Assembly: GCF_936943645.1 (NCBI RefSeq)
Contig: NZ_CAKZJO010000086.1
Span: 62,001 to 126,000, forward strand
Reading direction: 5' to 3'
DNA length: 64,000 nucleotides
DNA from: an uncultured Bradyrhizobium sp.
GTDB lineage: Bacteria; Pseudomonadota; Alphaproteobacteria; Rhizobiales; Xanthobacteraceae
Position numbers and translations under genes: made by a program
Shown here: positions 39,326-46,552 of the stretch, in pieces
Layout: each line of letters starts with the position of its first letter
Numbering within the stretch: the stretch's first letter is position 1
The notes under the pieces: generated by a model
The model's input: only the letters and a program-made list of their open reading frames with translations
Told to the model about the DNA's origin: nothing
Database searches by the model: none

Positions 39326-39883
39326 ATGTCGGCGCTGGTCTGCGTCGCGCGGATCGGCGCCGCGCATGGTGTGCGCGGTGCGGTCAAGCTGTGGACCTTC
39401 ACCGAAGATCCGTTTGCCATCAAACATTACGGTCCGTTGCTGTCCAAGGACGGCAAGCGCCAGTTCGAGGTGGCAACGGCGCGCGAGGCCAAGGATCATC
39501 TGGTCGCGACGTTCAAGGGCGTCACGACCCGCGATGAGGCCGAGCGCCTCAACGGCATCGAACTCTACGTCGCGCGCGACAAGCTGCCCGCGACGGATGA
39601 GGACGAATATTACCACACCGATCTGATCGGGCTCGACGCCGTCACCACGGACGGCGACGTGCTCGGCCGCGTGCTCGCGATCCACAATTTCGGCGCCGGC
39701 GACATCATCGAGATCGCCCCGCTGAAGGGACCGACGATGCTGCTGCCGTTCTCCAACGCGGTCGTGCCCGAGGTCGATCTCAAGGGCGGCCGCGTCGTGG
39801 TCGCGCTGCCGCAGGAGATTGAGGGCGAGGACAAAGATAACGAACCCTCCCCGAGTCGTCCCCGCGAACGCGGGGACCCATAA
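39326..39883 (+). CDS. rimM: 16S rRNA processing protein RimM
   Basis: Assembly factor for the 30S head that binds S19. The 185-residue product has the RimM N-domain (VCVARIGAAHGVRGAVKLWTFTEDP) and the PRC-barrel (DEYYHTDLIGLDAVTTDGDVLGRVLAIHNFGAGDIIEI, about residues 92-129). The family core ends near GGRVVVALPQEIEGED. The last residues (about SRPRERGDP) and the stop codon are encoded by the first arm of a Family A palindrome (39855 onwards), so the original C-terminus has been replaced or extended by the repeat. This should not affect the folded domains. Confidence 0.95.
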   Translation: MSALVCVARIGAAHGVRGAVKLWTFTEDPFAIKHYGPLLSKDGKRQFEVATAREAKDHLVATFKGVTTRDEAERLNGIELYVARDKLPATDEDEYYHTDLIGLDAVTTDGDVLGRVLAIHNFGAGDIIEIAPLKGPTMLLPFSNAVVPEVDLKGGRVVVALPQEIEGEDKDNEPSPSRPRERGDP

Positions 39884-39999
39884 CCACAAGCCATGGTTTT
39901 TTGGCTAATCTGATCGCTCCAGCCGTCGCAAAACTTGCCGCGATGGTTATGGATCCGGGATCTGCGCGCGCTTAAGGCGCGCTTGTCCGGGATGACGAG
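39855..39999. repeat. Family A palindrome, copy 3, overlapping rimM
   Basis: Starts with GTCGTCCCCGCGAACGCGGG and ends with the inverted CGCTTGTCCGGGATGACG. The first 29 bases are the 3' end of rimM, whose TAA lies within the element's CCATAACCAC motif. The remainder separates rimM from trmD. Confidence 0.9.
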
Positions 40000-40011
40000 A
40001 ACTGAGATCCG

Positions 40012-40779
40012 ATGACTAACCCTGTCCCCTGGCGCGCGACGGTGCTGACGCTGTTTCCGGAGATGTTTCCGGGGCCGCTGGGCGTGAGCCTTGCCGGACG
40101 GGCACTGGCCAGTGGGATCTGGCAGATCGAGGCCCGCGACATCCGGGCCTCCGCCACCGACCGCCATCGCAGCGTGGACGACACCCCGGCCGGCGGCGGG
40201 CCGGGCATGGTGCTGCGGGCGGACGTGCTGGCGGCGGCCATCGATGCCGCGGAGGTCGAGCAGAACCGGCCGCGCCTGCTGATGAGCCCCCGGGGTCGGC
40301 CATTGACCCAGGCCCGGGTTCAGGAGCTCGCCGGGGCCCCCGGGCCCCTGATCGTCTGTGGGCGGTTCGAGGGGATCGACCAGCGGGTGATCGACGGGCG
40401 AGGCCTCGAGGAGGTCTCGATCGGCGATTACGTGCTTTCAGGAGGCGAAATCGCCGCGATGGCCCTGATCGACGCCTGCGTCCGGCTGCTGCCGGGCGTG
40501 ATGGGCAAGGAAGCCTCGGGAACCGAGGAGAGCTTCTCCGACGGCCTTCTGGAGTACCCCCAATACACCCGCCCGCAGCTGTTCGAGGGGGTTCCGATCC
40601 CTGACATCCTGACCTCCGGCGATCACGCCAAGGTCGCCAGCTGGCGGCAGGCGCAGTCCGAGGCCCTCACAGAGGCCCGGCGGCCCGATTTATGGGCCAA
40701 GATCCCGCCCAAGATCTCGAACAAGCCGGCGAATCGGGCCGGGCGCCAAAAAACGCCAAAAAACAAGACAGACGGGTGA
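40012..40779 (+). CDS. trmD: tRNA (guanine-N1-)-methyltransferase TrmD
   Basis: Makes m1G37 in tRNAs using S-adenosylmethionine. The 255-residue protein has the trefoil-knot signature: ATVLTLFPEMFPGPLGVSLAGRAL at the start, DDTPAGGGPGMVLRADV near residues 57-73, LIVCGRFEGIDQRV, and IGDYVLSGGEIAAM. The segment GVMGKEASGTEESF carries the catalytic aspartate-containing loop nearby. The C-terminus (KNKPANRAGRQKTPKNKTDG-like) is basic. The ATG lies 13 bases after the end of the repeat that separates it from rimM. Confidence 0.97.
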   Translation: MTNPVPWRATVLTLFPEMFPGPLGVSLAGRALASGIWQIEARDIRASATDRHRSVDDTPAGGGPGMVLRADVLAAAIDAAEVEQNRPRLLMSPRGRPLTQARVQELAGAPGPLIVCGRFEGIDQRVIDGRGLEEVSIGDYVLSGGEIAAMALIDACVRLLPGVMGKEASGTEESFSDGLLEYPQYTRPQLFEGVPIPDILTSGDHAKVASWRQAQSEALTEARRPDLWAKIPPKISNKPANRAGRQKTPKNKTDG

Positions 40780-40804
40780 CAAACGCTCCGGCTTGCCTTA
40801 TAGG
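40776..40804 (+). promoter_or_regulatory. Predicted promoter of rplS
   Basis: GTGACA at 40776-40781 overlaps the trmD stop; a 17-base spacer leads to TATAGG at 40799-40804. It would give rplS its own transcript with a leader of about 80 bases. Confidence 0.4.
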
Positions 40805-40889
40805 AGCGGCCAAATCCGCAATGGCTGGATAGACGAATTTTGCGCAGCCCCCCGTTTCCAGGGCTGGGCGCGCCGATGGAGATTTACCC

Positions 40890-41270
40890 ATGAACCTGAT
40901 CCAACAGCTCGAAAAAGAGCAATTCGACAAGCTGTCCGCCACCAAGGACATTCCGGAGTTCGGACCGGGCGACACCGTGATCGTCAACGTGAAGGTCGTC
41001 GAAGGCGACCGCACCCGCGTGCAGGCCTATGAAGGCGTTTGCATCGGCCGTTCCGGCGCTGGCCTCAACGAGAGCTTCACTGTGCGCAAGATCTCCTACG
41101 GCGAAGGCGTGGAGCGCGTGTTCCCGGTGATGTCGCCGATGATCGACTCGATCAAGGTGGTGCGCCGCGGCAAGGTGCGTCGCGCCAAGCTCTATTACCT
41201 CCGCAGCCTCCGCGGCAAGTCGGCCCGCATCGTCGAGAAGCAGGACCGTCAGGCCGCCGTCGGCGAGTAA
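40890..41270 (+). CDS. rplS: 50S ribosomal protein L19
   Basis: A 126-residue large-subunit protein at the 30S-50S interface. It starts MNLIQQLEKEQFDKLSATKDIPEFGPGDTVIVNVKVVEG and contains QAYEGVCIGRSGAGLNESFTVRKISYGEGVERVFP and SIKVVRRGKVRRAKLYYLR, all diagnostic for L19. It lies 110 bases after trmD and is followed by a strong terminator, closing the ffh-rpsP-rimM-trmD-rplS cluster. Confidence 0.98.
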   Translation: MNLIQQLEKEQFDKLSATKDIPEFGPGDTVIVNVKVVEGDRTRVQAYEGVCIGRSGAGLNESFTVRKISYGEGVERVFPVMSPMIDSIKVVRRGKVRRAKLYYLRSLRGKSARIVEKQDRQAAVGE

Positions 41271-41296
41271 GCTTCGCCCCACCAGGCAAGTCTTCG

Positions 41297-41329
41297 AAAG
41301 CGCGGGGCTCGGCTCCGCGCTTTTTTGTT
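41297..41329 (+). terminator. Intrinsic terminator of rplS
   Basis: Stem AAAGCGCGG (41297-41305) with CCGCGCTTT (41315-41323), followed by further T residues, 26 bases after the rplS stop. Confidence 0.93.
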
Positions 41330-41385
41330 GCGTCAGCCGTGCGCGTCAAACCACTCGCGCTTCCAATTCGGCCTGCTATATATTC

Positions 41386-41400
41386 CTGGAATGTTTCCAG
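41386..41400. promoter_or_regulatory. ICE-like inverted repeat upstream of leuC
   Basis: CTGGAA-TGT-TTCCAG, a perfect 6-bp inverted repeat with 3-base spacer. It has the same architecture as the Irr iron control element, keeping GAA-N3-TTC but differing at outer positions. It sits just after a -10-like TATATA, where repression would be effective. leuC encodes a [4Fe-4S] enzyme, so iron control is plausible. Confidence 0.42.
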
Positions 41401-41508
41401 ATCTGACCAGCTTTGTATCCCCCCAGCGCGTCGTCATCGACGATCGCTCGCGGCTGCCCGGCCGGTTCTTCGGACGCTTCGCGACCTCGGCAACGTCAGA
41501 GCTTATTC

Positions 41509-41535
41509 GCGCAGCCTAAAAGCTGCGCTGACGAT
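41509..41535 (+). promoter_or_regulatory. Hairpin in the leuC leader
   Basis: Perfect 7-bp stem GCGCAGC (41509-41515) with GCTGCGC (41522-41528), loop CTAAAA, followed by TGACGATTTTGTT. It could be an attenuator or weak terminator in the 200-base leader. The stop of a 42-codon frame lies in its loop. Confidence 0.35.
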
Positions 41536-41598
41536 TTTGTTGCCCGCGCGCTCGCCGCGCACATCCGCTTACAAAACATTCCTTCGGAGCTTAAGCTC

Positions 41599-43005
41599 AT
41601 GTCCAAGCCCACCACCCTGTACGACAAGATCTGGAACGACCATCTGGTGCACGAAGCCGAGGACGGCACCTGCCTGCTCTACATCGATCGCCATCTGGTG
41701 CACGAGGTGACCTCGCCGCAGGCATTCGAAGGCCTGCGCGCGACGGGGCGCAAGGTCCATGCGCCCGAGAAGACGCTGGCGGTCGTCGACCACAACGTGC
41801 CGACCACCGACCGCACCAAGCCGAATCCCGACCCCGAGAGCATCGAGCAGATCAAGGCGCTGGCGGAGAACGCCAAGGAATTCGGCATCGAATATTACAA
41901 CGAGTTCGACAAGCGCCAGGGCGTCGTCCACGTCATCGGTCCCGAGCAGGGTTTCACGCTGCCCGGCACCACCATCGTCTGTGGTGACAGCCATACCTCG
42001 ACGCATGGCGCGTTCGGCGCGCTCGCCCACGGCATCGGCACCAGCGAGGTCGAGCACGTGCTGGCGACGCAGACGCTGATCCAGAAGAAGGCCAAGAACA
42101 TGCGCGTCACCGTCGACGGCAAGCTGCCGGATGGCGTGACGGGCAAGGACATCATCCTGGCCATCATCGGCGAGATCGGCACCGCCGGCGGCACCGGCTA
42201 CGTGCTGGAATATGCGGGCGATGCGATCAGCGCGCTCTCGATGGAAGGCCGCATGACGGTCTGCAACATGTCGATCGAAGGCGGCGCCCGCGCCGGCCTC
42301 GTTGCGCCCGACCAGAAGGCGTTCGACTTCCTGCGCGGTCGCCCCAAGGCGCCGAAGGGTGCCGACTGGGATGCGGCCATGCGCTACTGGGAAAAGCTGC
42401 GCTCCGACGACGGCGCGCATTTCGACAACGAGCTGCGCCTCGACGCTGCCAAGCTGCCGCCGATCGTGACCTGGGGCACCAGCCCGGAGGACGTGATCTC
42501 GGTGACCGGATTCGTGCCGGATCCCGACCAGATCGCGGACGAAGCCAAGCGCATCTCCAAGCATCGCGCACTGAAGTACATGGGCCTGACCGCGGGCACC
42601 AAGATCACCGACATCAAGGTCGACCGCATCTTCATCGGCTCCTGCACCAACGGCCGCATCGAGGACCTGCGCGCGGCTGCGAAGATCGCAGAGGGCAAGC
42701 ACGTCTCGGGGCACGTCAGCGCCATGGTCGTGCCGGGCTCCGGCATCGTGAAGGAGCAGGCAGAGGCTGAAGGTCTGGACAAGATCTTCATCAAGGCCGG
42801 CTTCGAATGGCGCGAGCCGGGCTGCTCGATGTGCCTTGCGATGAACCCGGACAAGCTGGCTCCGGAAGAGCGCTGCGCCTCGACCTCGAACCGCAACTTC
42901 GAGGGCCGCCAGGGCTTCAAGGGCCGCACGCACCTCGTCTCTCCGGCGATGGCAGCGGCCGCCGCGATCGCGGGTCACTTCGTCGACGTCCGGGACTGGC
43001 GCTAA
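41599..43005 (+). CDS. leuC: 3-isopropylmalate dehydratase large subunit
   Basis: Large [4Fe-4S] subunit of isopropylmalate isomerase, second step of leucine synthesis. The 468-residue product starts MSKPTTLYDKIWNDHLVHEAEDGTCLLYIDRHLVHEV, the family norm; the open frame extends upstream to 41413 without similarity. Cluster cysteines are in FIGSCTNGRIEDL near residue 347 and EPGCSMCLAMNPD near 407-410. VCGDSHTSTHGAFG lies near residues 130-143. The small subunit leuD is 4.2 kb downstream, not adjacent. The leader carries an ICE-like repeat and a hairpin. Confidence 0.98.
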   Translation: MSKPTTLYDKIWNDHLVHEAEDGTCLLYIDRHLVHEVTSPQAFEGLRATGRKVHAPEKTLAVVDHNVPTTDRTKPNPDPESIEQIKALAENAKEFGIEYYNEFDKRQGVVHVIGPEQGFTLPGTTIVCGDSHTSTHGAFGALAHGIGTSEVEHVLATQTLIQKKAKNMRVTVDGKLPDGVTGKDIILAIIGEIGTAGGTGYVLEYAGDAISALSMEGRMTVCNMSIEGGARAGLVAPDQKAFDFLRGRPKAPKGADWDAAMRYWEKLRSDDGAHFDNELRLDAAKLPPIVTWGTSPEDVISVTGFVPDPDQIADEAKRISKHRALKYMGLTAGTKITDIKVDRIFIGSCTNGRIEDLRAAAKIAEGKHVSGHVSAMVVPGSGIVKEQAEAEGLDKIFIKAGFEWREPGCSMCLAMNPDKLAPEERCASTSNRNFEGRQGFKGRTHLVSPAMAAAAAIAGHFVDVRDWR

Positions 43006-43097
43006 GCCTGTTCCTCCAATTTGAGCGATCGCGGCAAACCGCCGTTAAACGATCGCCTGACACTCTCGTCCTCGCGAGGTTTTCGCGAGGACGCGCC

Positions 43098-43307
43098 ATG
43101 GCCAACAAGCCGGAATATGTCGACCTGATTGGCGAAGCGACGCGGCAGCACCGCCGGCGCGCGGCACCCTTGCGCATCGTCGCCAAGCCCGAGGTCGAGG
43201 AGACCTCCAAGCTCAGCCGCTGGCCGCCCGCGATGTTCAAGCAGTGGAAGCTGGACAATCTGATGCGGTGGAAAGCTTCGTCGTGGAAGCTGAAGGATTG
43301 GCTGTAG
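43098..43307 (+). CDS. Small basic hypothetical protein
   Basis: A 69-residue protein beginning MANKPEYVDLIGEATRQHRRRAAPLRIVAKPEVEE and ending in a Trp/Lys-rich segment (KQWKLDNLMRWKASSWKLKDW). GAGGA lies nine bases before the ATG at 43098. I know no family. It is strongly basic with six Trp, suggesting a nucleic-acid or membrane-surface role, but nothing proves it. It lies 92 bases after leuC and could be cotranscribed. Coding is supported by the ribosome site and codon bias rather than by recognised homology. Confidence 0.6.
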   Translation: MANKPEYVDLIGEATRQHRRRAAPLRIVAKPEVEETSKLSRWPPAMFKQWKLDNLMRWKASSWKLKDWL

Positions 43308-43317
43308 GCCACCCCTC

Positions 43318-43442
43318 CGTCATGGCCGGGCTCGTCCCGGCCATCCACGTTCTTAGGCACGCATAAAAGGTCGTGGATGCCCGGGCCTTCGCCGCGCCGA
43401 AGGGGCTTCGGCCCCGCAGGCGGGACAAGCCCGGGCATGACG
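43318..43442. repeat. CCGGGCATGACG-class palindrome
   Basis: CGTCATGGCCGGGCTCGTCCCGGCCATCCACG-type left arm and GGGACAAGCCCGGGCATGACG right arm, with inner hairpin GAAGGGGCTTCGGCCCC. Related to 59914-59988. It ends 25 bases from the stop of the Gly/His-rich gene. Confidence 0.8.
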
Positions 43443-43467
43443 CGTGCGGATCGAGCGGAAACTCACA

Positions 43468-44040
43468 TCACCAATAGTAGCGATACGGATGGTGCCAGCG
43501 ATGCCAGCGGCAGACGCGGCGCGGGCCGTAATAGGTCCAGATGACCCGACAGCGGCGCGGATAGTGGTAATAGGGATAATAGCCGCCGTAATAGTAGCGC
43601 CGGTGAAAGTGGCGATGGCCGTAGTGAGGCCGATAGATCCCATAGCGATGAAATCCGCCGTAGCGATGAAATCCGCCATAGCGGTGAACGCCGCCATAGC
43701 GATAGCCGCCACCATGGAAGGCCGGCGCAGCGCGGAAGCCGCCGATACGCGCGCCATGGAACCCACCACCACCACCGCGGAAGCCGCCGATATGTCCACC
43801 GCCCCCGCGGAAGCCACCGCCCCCGTGAAAATGTCCGCCACCGCCATGTCCGCCGCCGCCGTGACGAACCTGCGTGACGAGATCGTCACTCGCGGCCTTC
43901 GTCGCGGGTGACGTCGCCGGATTGATCAAGGTCAGCGCCTCAGCACGGCGCGCGGTCCCCGCCGTCAGCATCAGCGTCGCGGCTGCCGCAATCCCGAGCA
44001 GGCGCATCGGGCCGACTTTGAAACCCAAACTCCTCAGCAT
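43468..44040 (-). CDS. Exported Gly/His/Tyr/Arg-rich protein
   Basis: A 190-residue protein with a signal peptide (LLGIAAAATLMLTAGTARRAEA). After it come a short linker and a long low-complexity region: HGGGGHGGGGHFHGGGG units at about residues 60-90, then YRYGGVHRYGGFHRYGG repeats. The C-terminus is rich in His, Arg, Tyr and Trp with two Cys (RRCRVIWTYYGPRRVCRWHRW). It looks like a secreted or cell-surface structural or metal-binding protein; similar proteins are common in Bradyrhizobium without a known role. GGGAGG precedes the ATG at 44040. Confidence 0.8.
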   Translation of the reverse strand: MLRSLGFKVGPMRLLGIAAAATLMLTAGTARRAEALTLINPATSPATKAASDDLVTQVRHGGGGHGGGGHFHGGGGFRGGGGHIGGFRGGGGGFHGARIGGFRAAPAFHGGGYRYGGVHRYGGFHRYGGFHRYGIYRPHYGHRHFHRRYYYGGYYPYYHYPRRCRVIWTYYGPRRVCRWHRWHHPYRYYW

Positions 44041-44217
44041 GGAATCCTCCCAGAATCTGGACAGCGGAGTTGCGATGCTCGTTCCCGGCTCGCGTCATCC
44101 CTGTTCAATTGCAGTCGCTCCCGGGATTAAATTGCGGACAGCGATGTGAACGCGCCATGAATGAACGGGCCGGTAATTGCGATGCGACGCGGTGCCGCGA
44201 CAGGAGGACGCTTTGAG

Positions 44218-44517
44218 ATGACCGTCTACGCGATTGCACAATTGAAGATGACGAACCGCGCCGCCTATGACCGCTACCAGGCGCGGTTCTTCGACGTGTT
44301 CAGGAAGTACAATGGACGACTGCTCGCCGCCGACGAGCGTCCGCGTGTGCTCGAAGGAACATGGCCGCACGAAAAGCTCGTCATGATGTCGTTTCCGGAC
44401 GAGGCCGCGTTCCTCGCCTTCTCGACGTCACCCGACTACGAGGAGATTTCGCGCGACCGCAAGGCCGGCGCGCAGGCAACCGTGCTGCTGGTGAAGGGAT
44501 TCACGCCCACGGGCTAG
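44218..44517 (+). CDS. DUF1330 family protein
   Basis: A 99-residue dimeric alpha-beta barrel (ferredoxin-like) protein of the DUF1330 family. It contains YAIAQLKMTNRAAYDRYQARFFDVFRKYNGRLLAADE and VMMSFPDEAAFLAFSTSPDYEEISRDRKAGAQATVLLVKGF, the standard core. The ATG at 44218 has AGGAGG upstream. The function is unknown; relatives are found near oxygenases and stress genes. Its stop directly abuts the stop of the convergent gene at 44518. Confidence 0.9.
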   Translation: MTVYAIAQLKMTNRAAYDRYQARFFDVFRKYNGRLLAADERPRVLEGTWPHEKLVMMSFPDEAAFLAFSTSPDYEEISRDRKAGAQATVLLVKGFTPTG

Positions 44518-44778
44518 TCACCAGAACGGCCCGTAGCCGAACACGAAGGGTGCGGGCACTCGGTATGGATAAGGACGGTAGTGGACGGGCCGCGCGTAAT
44601 AGCGGGGATCGCGGCGCACCGCAGGCCGCACGACATGGGCTCGCGGGGGTCGTCGCGCATCGAAGATTGCGATCCCTGCCGAGGCCTCCGGAACCGTCGC
44701 CCCTGGTGCGGCGGACGCGCAAGGCAGGCCCGCGACCAGCGCGACGGCAACGGCCCATGCAAACCATCTCGCCATCAT
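44518..44778 (-). CDS. Small exported Arg/Tyr/Pro-rich protein
   Basis: An 86-residue protein with a signal peptide (MMARWFAWAVAVALVAGLPCASA). The mature tail is rich in Arg, Pro and Tyr (RRDPRYYARPVHYRPYPYRVP) and ends in FVFGYGPFW. The ATG at 44778 follows GAGGGG. Such tails resemble those of other small secreted Bradyrhizobium proteins, including the neighbours at 43468 and 44814. No function is known. Confidence 0.65.
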   Translation of the reverse strand: MMARWFAWAVAVALVAGLPCASAAPGATVPEASAGIAIFDARRPPRAHVVRPAVRRDPRYYARPVHYRPYPYRVPAPFVFGYGPFW

Positions 44779-44813
44779 CACCCCTCGAGGCTGCCGCCGG
44801 CACCGAATCGGCG

Positions 44814-45128
44814 CTAGCCAGGACGCCAGTAGCAGCTCACGCGCGGCACGATCACGGTGCCGCTCGGCCGAAATTCCTGGACATAGGTCGCGTTGCATTC
44901 GCGGACGGCATTGGGGCCCGGGTTGTAGCGCGGGTAGACGCCATCAGGTGCGTAATAGGGCGTGACGCGCAGGCGCGCTGGGTGCCGCTTGCGCGGCGGC
45001 GGGACGTCGTCCGGCGAGGCTGCCTGCGCCAGCCTGACGCCGGGTGCGGCGGTCTGGGCCTCGGCACCGACGCAAAATTGCGAAAACAACCCCATGCACA
45101 GTAGCGTCAGCGCTGTTCTTGCTCGCAT
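44814..45128 (-). CDS. Small exported hypothetical protein
   Basis: A 104-residue protein with a signal peptide (RTALTLLCMGLFSQFCVGAEAQ). The mature part contains RKRHPARLRVTPYYAPDGVYPRYNPGPNAVRECNATYVQEFRPSGTVIVPRVSCYWRPG. Two Cys may pair. The sequence VRECNATYVQEFRPSGTVIVPRVSCYW is likely a conserved motif worth searching. The start at the ATG 45128 is preferred to a GTG at 45140. It lies 35 bases upstream of the 44518-44778 gene on the same strand and may form an operon with it. Confidence 0.65.
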   Translation of the reverse strand: MRARTALTLLCMGLFSQFCVGAEAQTAAPGVRLAQAASPDDVPPPRKRHPARLRVTPYYAPDGVYPRYNPGPNAVRECNATYVQEFRPSGTVIVPRVSCYWRPG

Positions 45129-45250
45129 TTTTTCGCCCACCTGAAACGTCCCAGTCGCGGCCCACGCTCCCCGTTTTGGCGGCGCCCGTCAACCTCGCCG
45201 CGCTTATAAAGCCGGATGCATCGCCAAGGAACCCGCGCTAAGAGGAACGC

Positions 45251-45661
45251 ATGTGGACGGAATTGAAAGCGCCCTCGCTGGCCGAGATGGAAACGACGGC
45301 GCATGAGATCTTCGAGGCCCTGCCGGCGGAATTTCGTGGGCTTTGCGAGGGCGTGATCATCCGCGTCGACGACTTCCCGACCGAGGAGGTCCTGGACGAG
45401 ATGGAATGCGAGAGCGAGTTCGACCTGCTCGGCCTGTTCCAGGGCGTCGGTCTGCCCCAGCAGAGCCTTGGCGACGTCGCACGGCTGCCGAACATGGTCT
45501 GGCTCTACCGCCGGCCGATCCTGGATTACTGGGCCGAGCACGACGAGAGCCTCGGCCACATCGTCCGCCACGTCCTGATCCACGAGATCGGTCACCATTT
45601 CGGCCTCTCGGACGACGACATGGAGGCGATCGAGGCTCAGGCGGAGTCCGACGCGGACTGA
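45251..45661 (+). CDS. Zincin-like metallopeptidase family protein
   Basis: A 136-residue minimal zincin (PF06262-type). The metal-binding HExxH is in LIHEIGHHFGLSDDDMEAIE near residues 116-135, with VIIRVDDFPTEEVLDEME before it. No signal peptide is present, so it should be cytoplasmic. The family's substrates are poorly known. The ATG at 45251 follows GAGGAA. Its last 25 bases overlap, tail to tail, the convergent XRE regulator gene. Confidence 0.88.
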   Translation: MWTELKAPSLAEMETTAHEIFEALPAEFRGLCEGVIIRVDDFPTEEVLDEMECESEFDLLGLFQGVGLPQQSLGDVARLPNMVWLYRRPILDYWAEHDESLGHIVRHVLIHEIGHHFGLSDDDMEAIEAQAESDAD

Positions 45662-46455
45662 TCAAGGCGTGGTGCAGAGAGAAGCATCGTCAGCCGATAG
45701 TCGGACCAGCCCGCGAGTGACAGCGACACCTGCTGAAAGTGCAACAGCCCCATCGCCGGATGATCGAACGCGCGTTCGCCGCCTTCGCGCGCCAGAACAC
45801 CCTGCGTGTCCCAGCACCGTTCGAAGTCCGGGCTTTGGATTCTCAGCTCCTCGACAAGCCGGCGAATCTCGGGATCGTCGGCGTAGGCCGTCACAGCGGC
45901 GCGGAACTCCGCGACGACGCGGCGGGCGCGCGAGGCCCAGTCGAGGATCAGGGTTCGCGCCTCGGGCCTGAGGAAGATGTAGCGCAGCAGATTCTTCTCG
46001 CCGTCCGCATCGAGCCATCCCGCAAACAGAAGCGACGCCTTCGCATTCCAGCGACGCGCGCGCCACGTGCGATCGAGGATGTAGGCGGGCCCGTCGATCG
46101 CGTCGACGCAGGCCAGGATCTCTTCAGGCGGATCATCGCTGGCGCCGGGACGCTCGGGGTCGCGCTTGCCGGCAATCTCGAACAAATAGCTGCGCTCGGC
46201 CCGCGACAGCCGCAGTCCGCTGGCGAGGCGCGCAAGGGCTGACGCAGAGACGGACACATCCCGCCCCTGCTCGATCCAGGTGTACCAGGTGACGCTCAAT
46301 CCGCAGAGTTGGGCGACCTCCTCGCGCCGGAGCCCCGGCGTGCGCCGTCGCGGTCCAGCGGCGAGGCCGAATTCTGCCGGAGACTGGCGCTCCCGGAGCG
46401 CACGCAAGAACGCGCTGAGCGAGAGCGCCGGCGCGATGACGTCTGCTGCCTTCAT
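45637..46455 (-). CDS. XRE-family regulator with MmyB-like ligand domain
   Basis: A 272-residue transcription factor. The N-terminal HTH is RRTPGLRREEVAQLCGLSVTWYTWIEQGRDVSVSASALARLASGL, about residues 37-81. The C-terminal MmyB-type PAS-like domain contains AYILDRTWRARRWNAKASLLFAGW and NLLRYIFLRPEAR, the usual family blocks. Regulators of this kind often repress a divergent neighbour; the neighbour here is a PPOX-like flavoprotein gene, and an inverted repeat lies between them. The start ATG at 46455 is clear. Confidence 0.9.
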   Translation of the reverse strand: MKAADVIAPALSLSAFLRALRERQSPAEFGLAAGPRRRTPGLRREEVAQLCGLSVTWYTWIEQGRDVSVSASALARLASGLRLSRAERSYLFEIAGKRDPERPGASDDPPEEILACVDAIDGPAYILDRTWRARRWNAKASLLFAGWLDADGEKNLLRYIFLRPEARTLILDWASRARRVVAEFRAAVTAYADDPEIRRLVEELRIQSPDFERCWDTQGVLAREGGERAFDHPAMGLLHFQQVSLSLAGWSDYRLTMLLSAPRLDQSASDSA

Positions 46456-46465
46456 GGTAGTTTTT

Positions 46466-46498
46466 ATACCAGCACAATATAGGTACTTAAACTGGTAT
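46466..46498. promoter_or_regulatory. Operator candidate between XRE and PPOX genes
   Basis: ATACCAG at 46466-46472 and its exact reverse complement CTGGTAT at 46492-46498, separated by a 19-base AT-rich centre. The site lies 11 bases from the regulator start and 55 bases from the divergent gene. It is the only AT-rich segment in the area and a natural binding site for the dimeric XRE regulator. Confidence 0.55.
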
Positions 46499-46552
46499 CA
46501 CTGCCATGCTACGTCCCTGCCCGACTTCGTCGCTGCGCAAGGACGCACGCAC

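Larger units (their letters stand above)
41271..41598. other. Regulatory region between rplS and leuC
   Basis: 328 bases holding the rplS terminator (41297-41329), a -10-like TATATA/TATATT at 41377-41384, an inverted repeat like the Irr iron control element (41386-41400), and a terminator-like hairpin (41509-41528). A 42-codon frame from ATG 41392 to 41519 ends inside the hairpin but lacks a good ribosome site. Confidence 0.65.
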
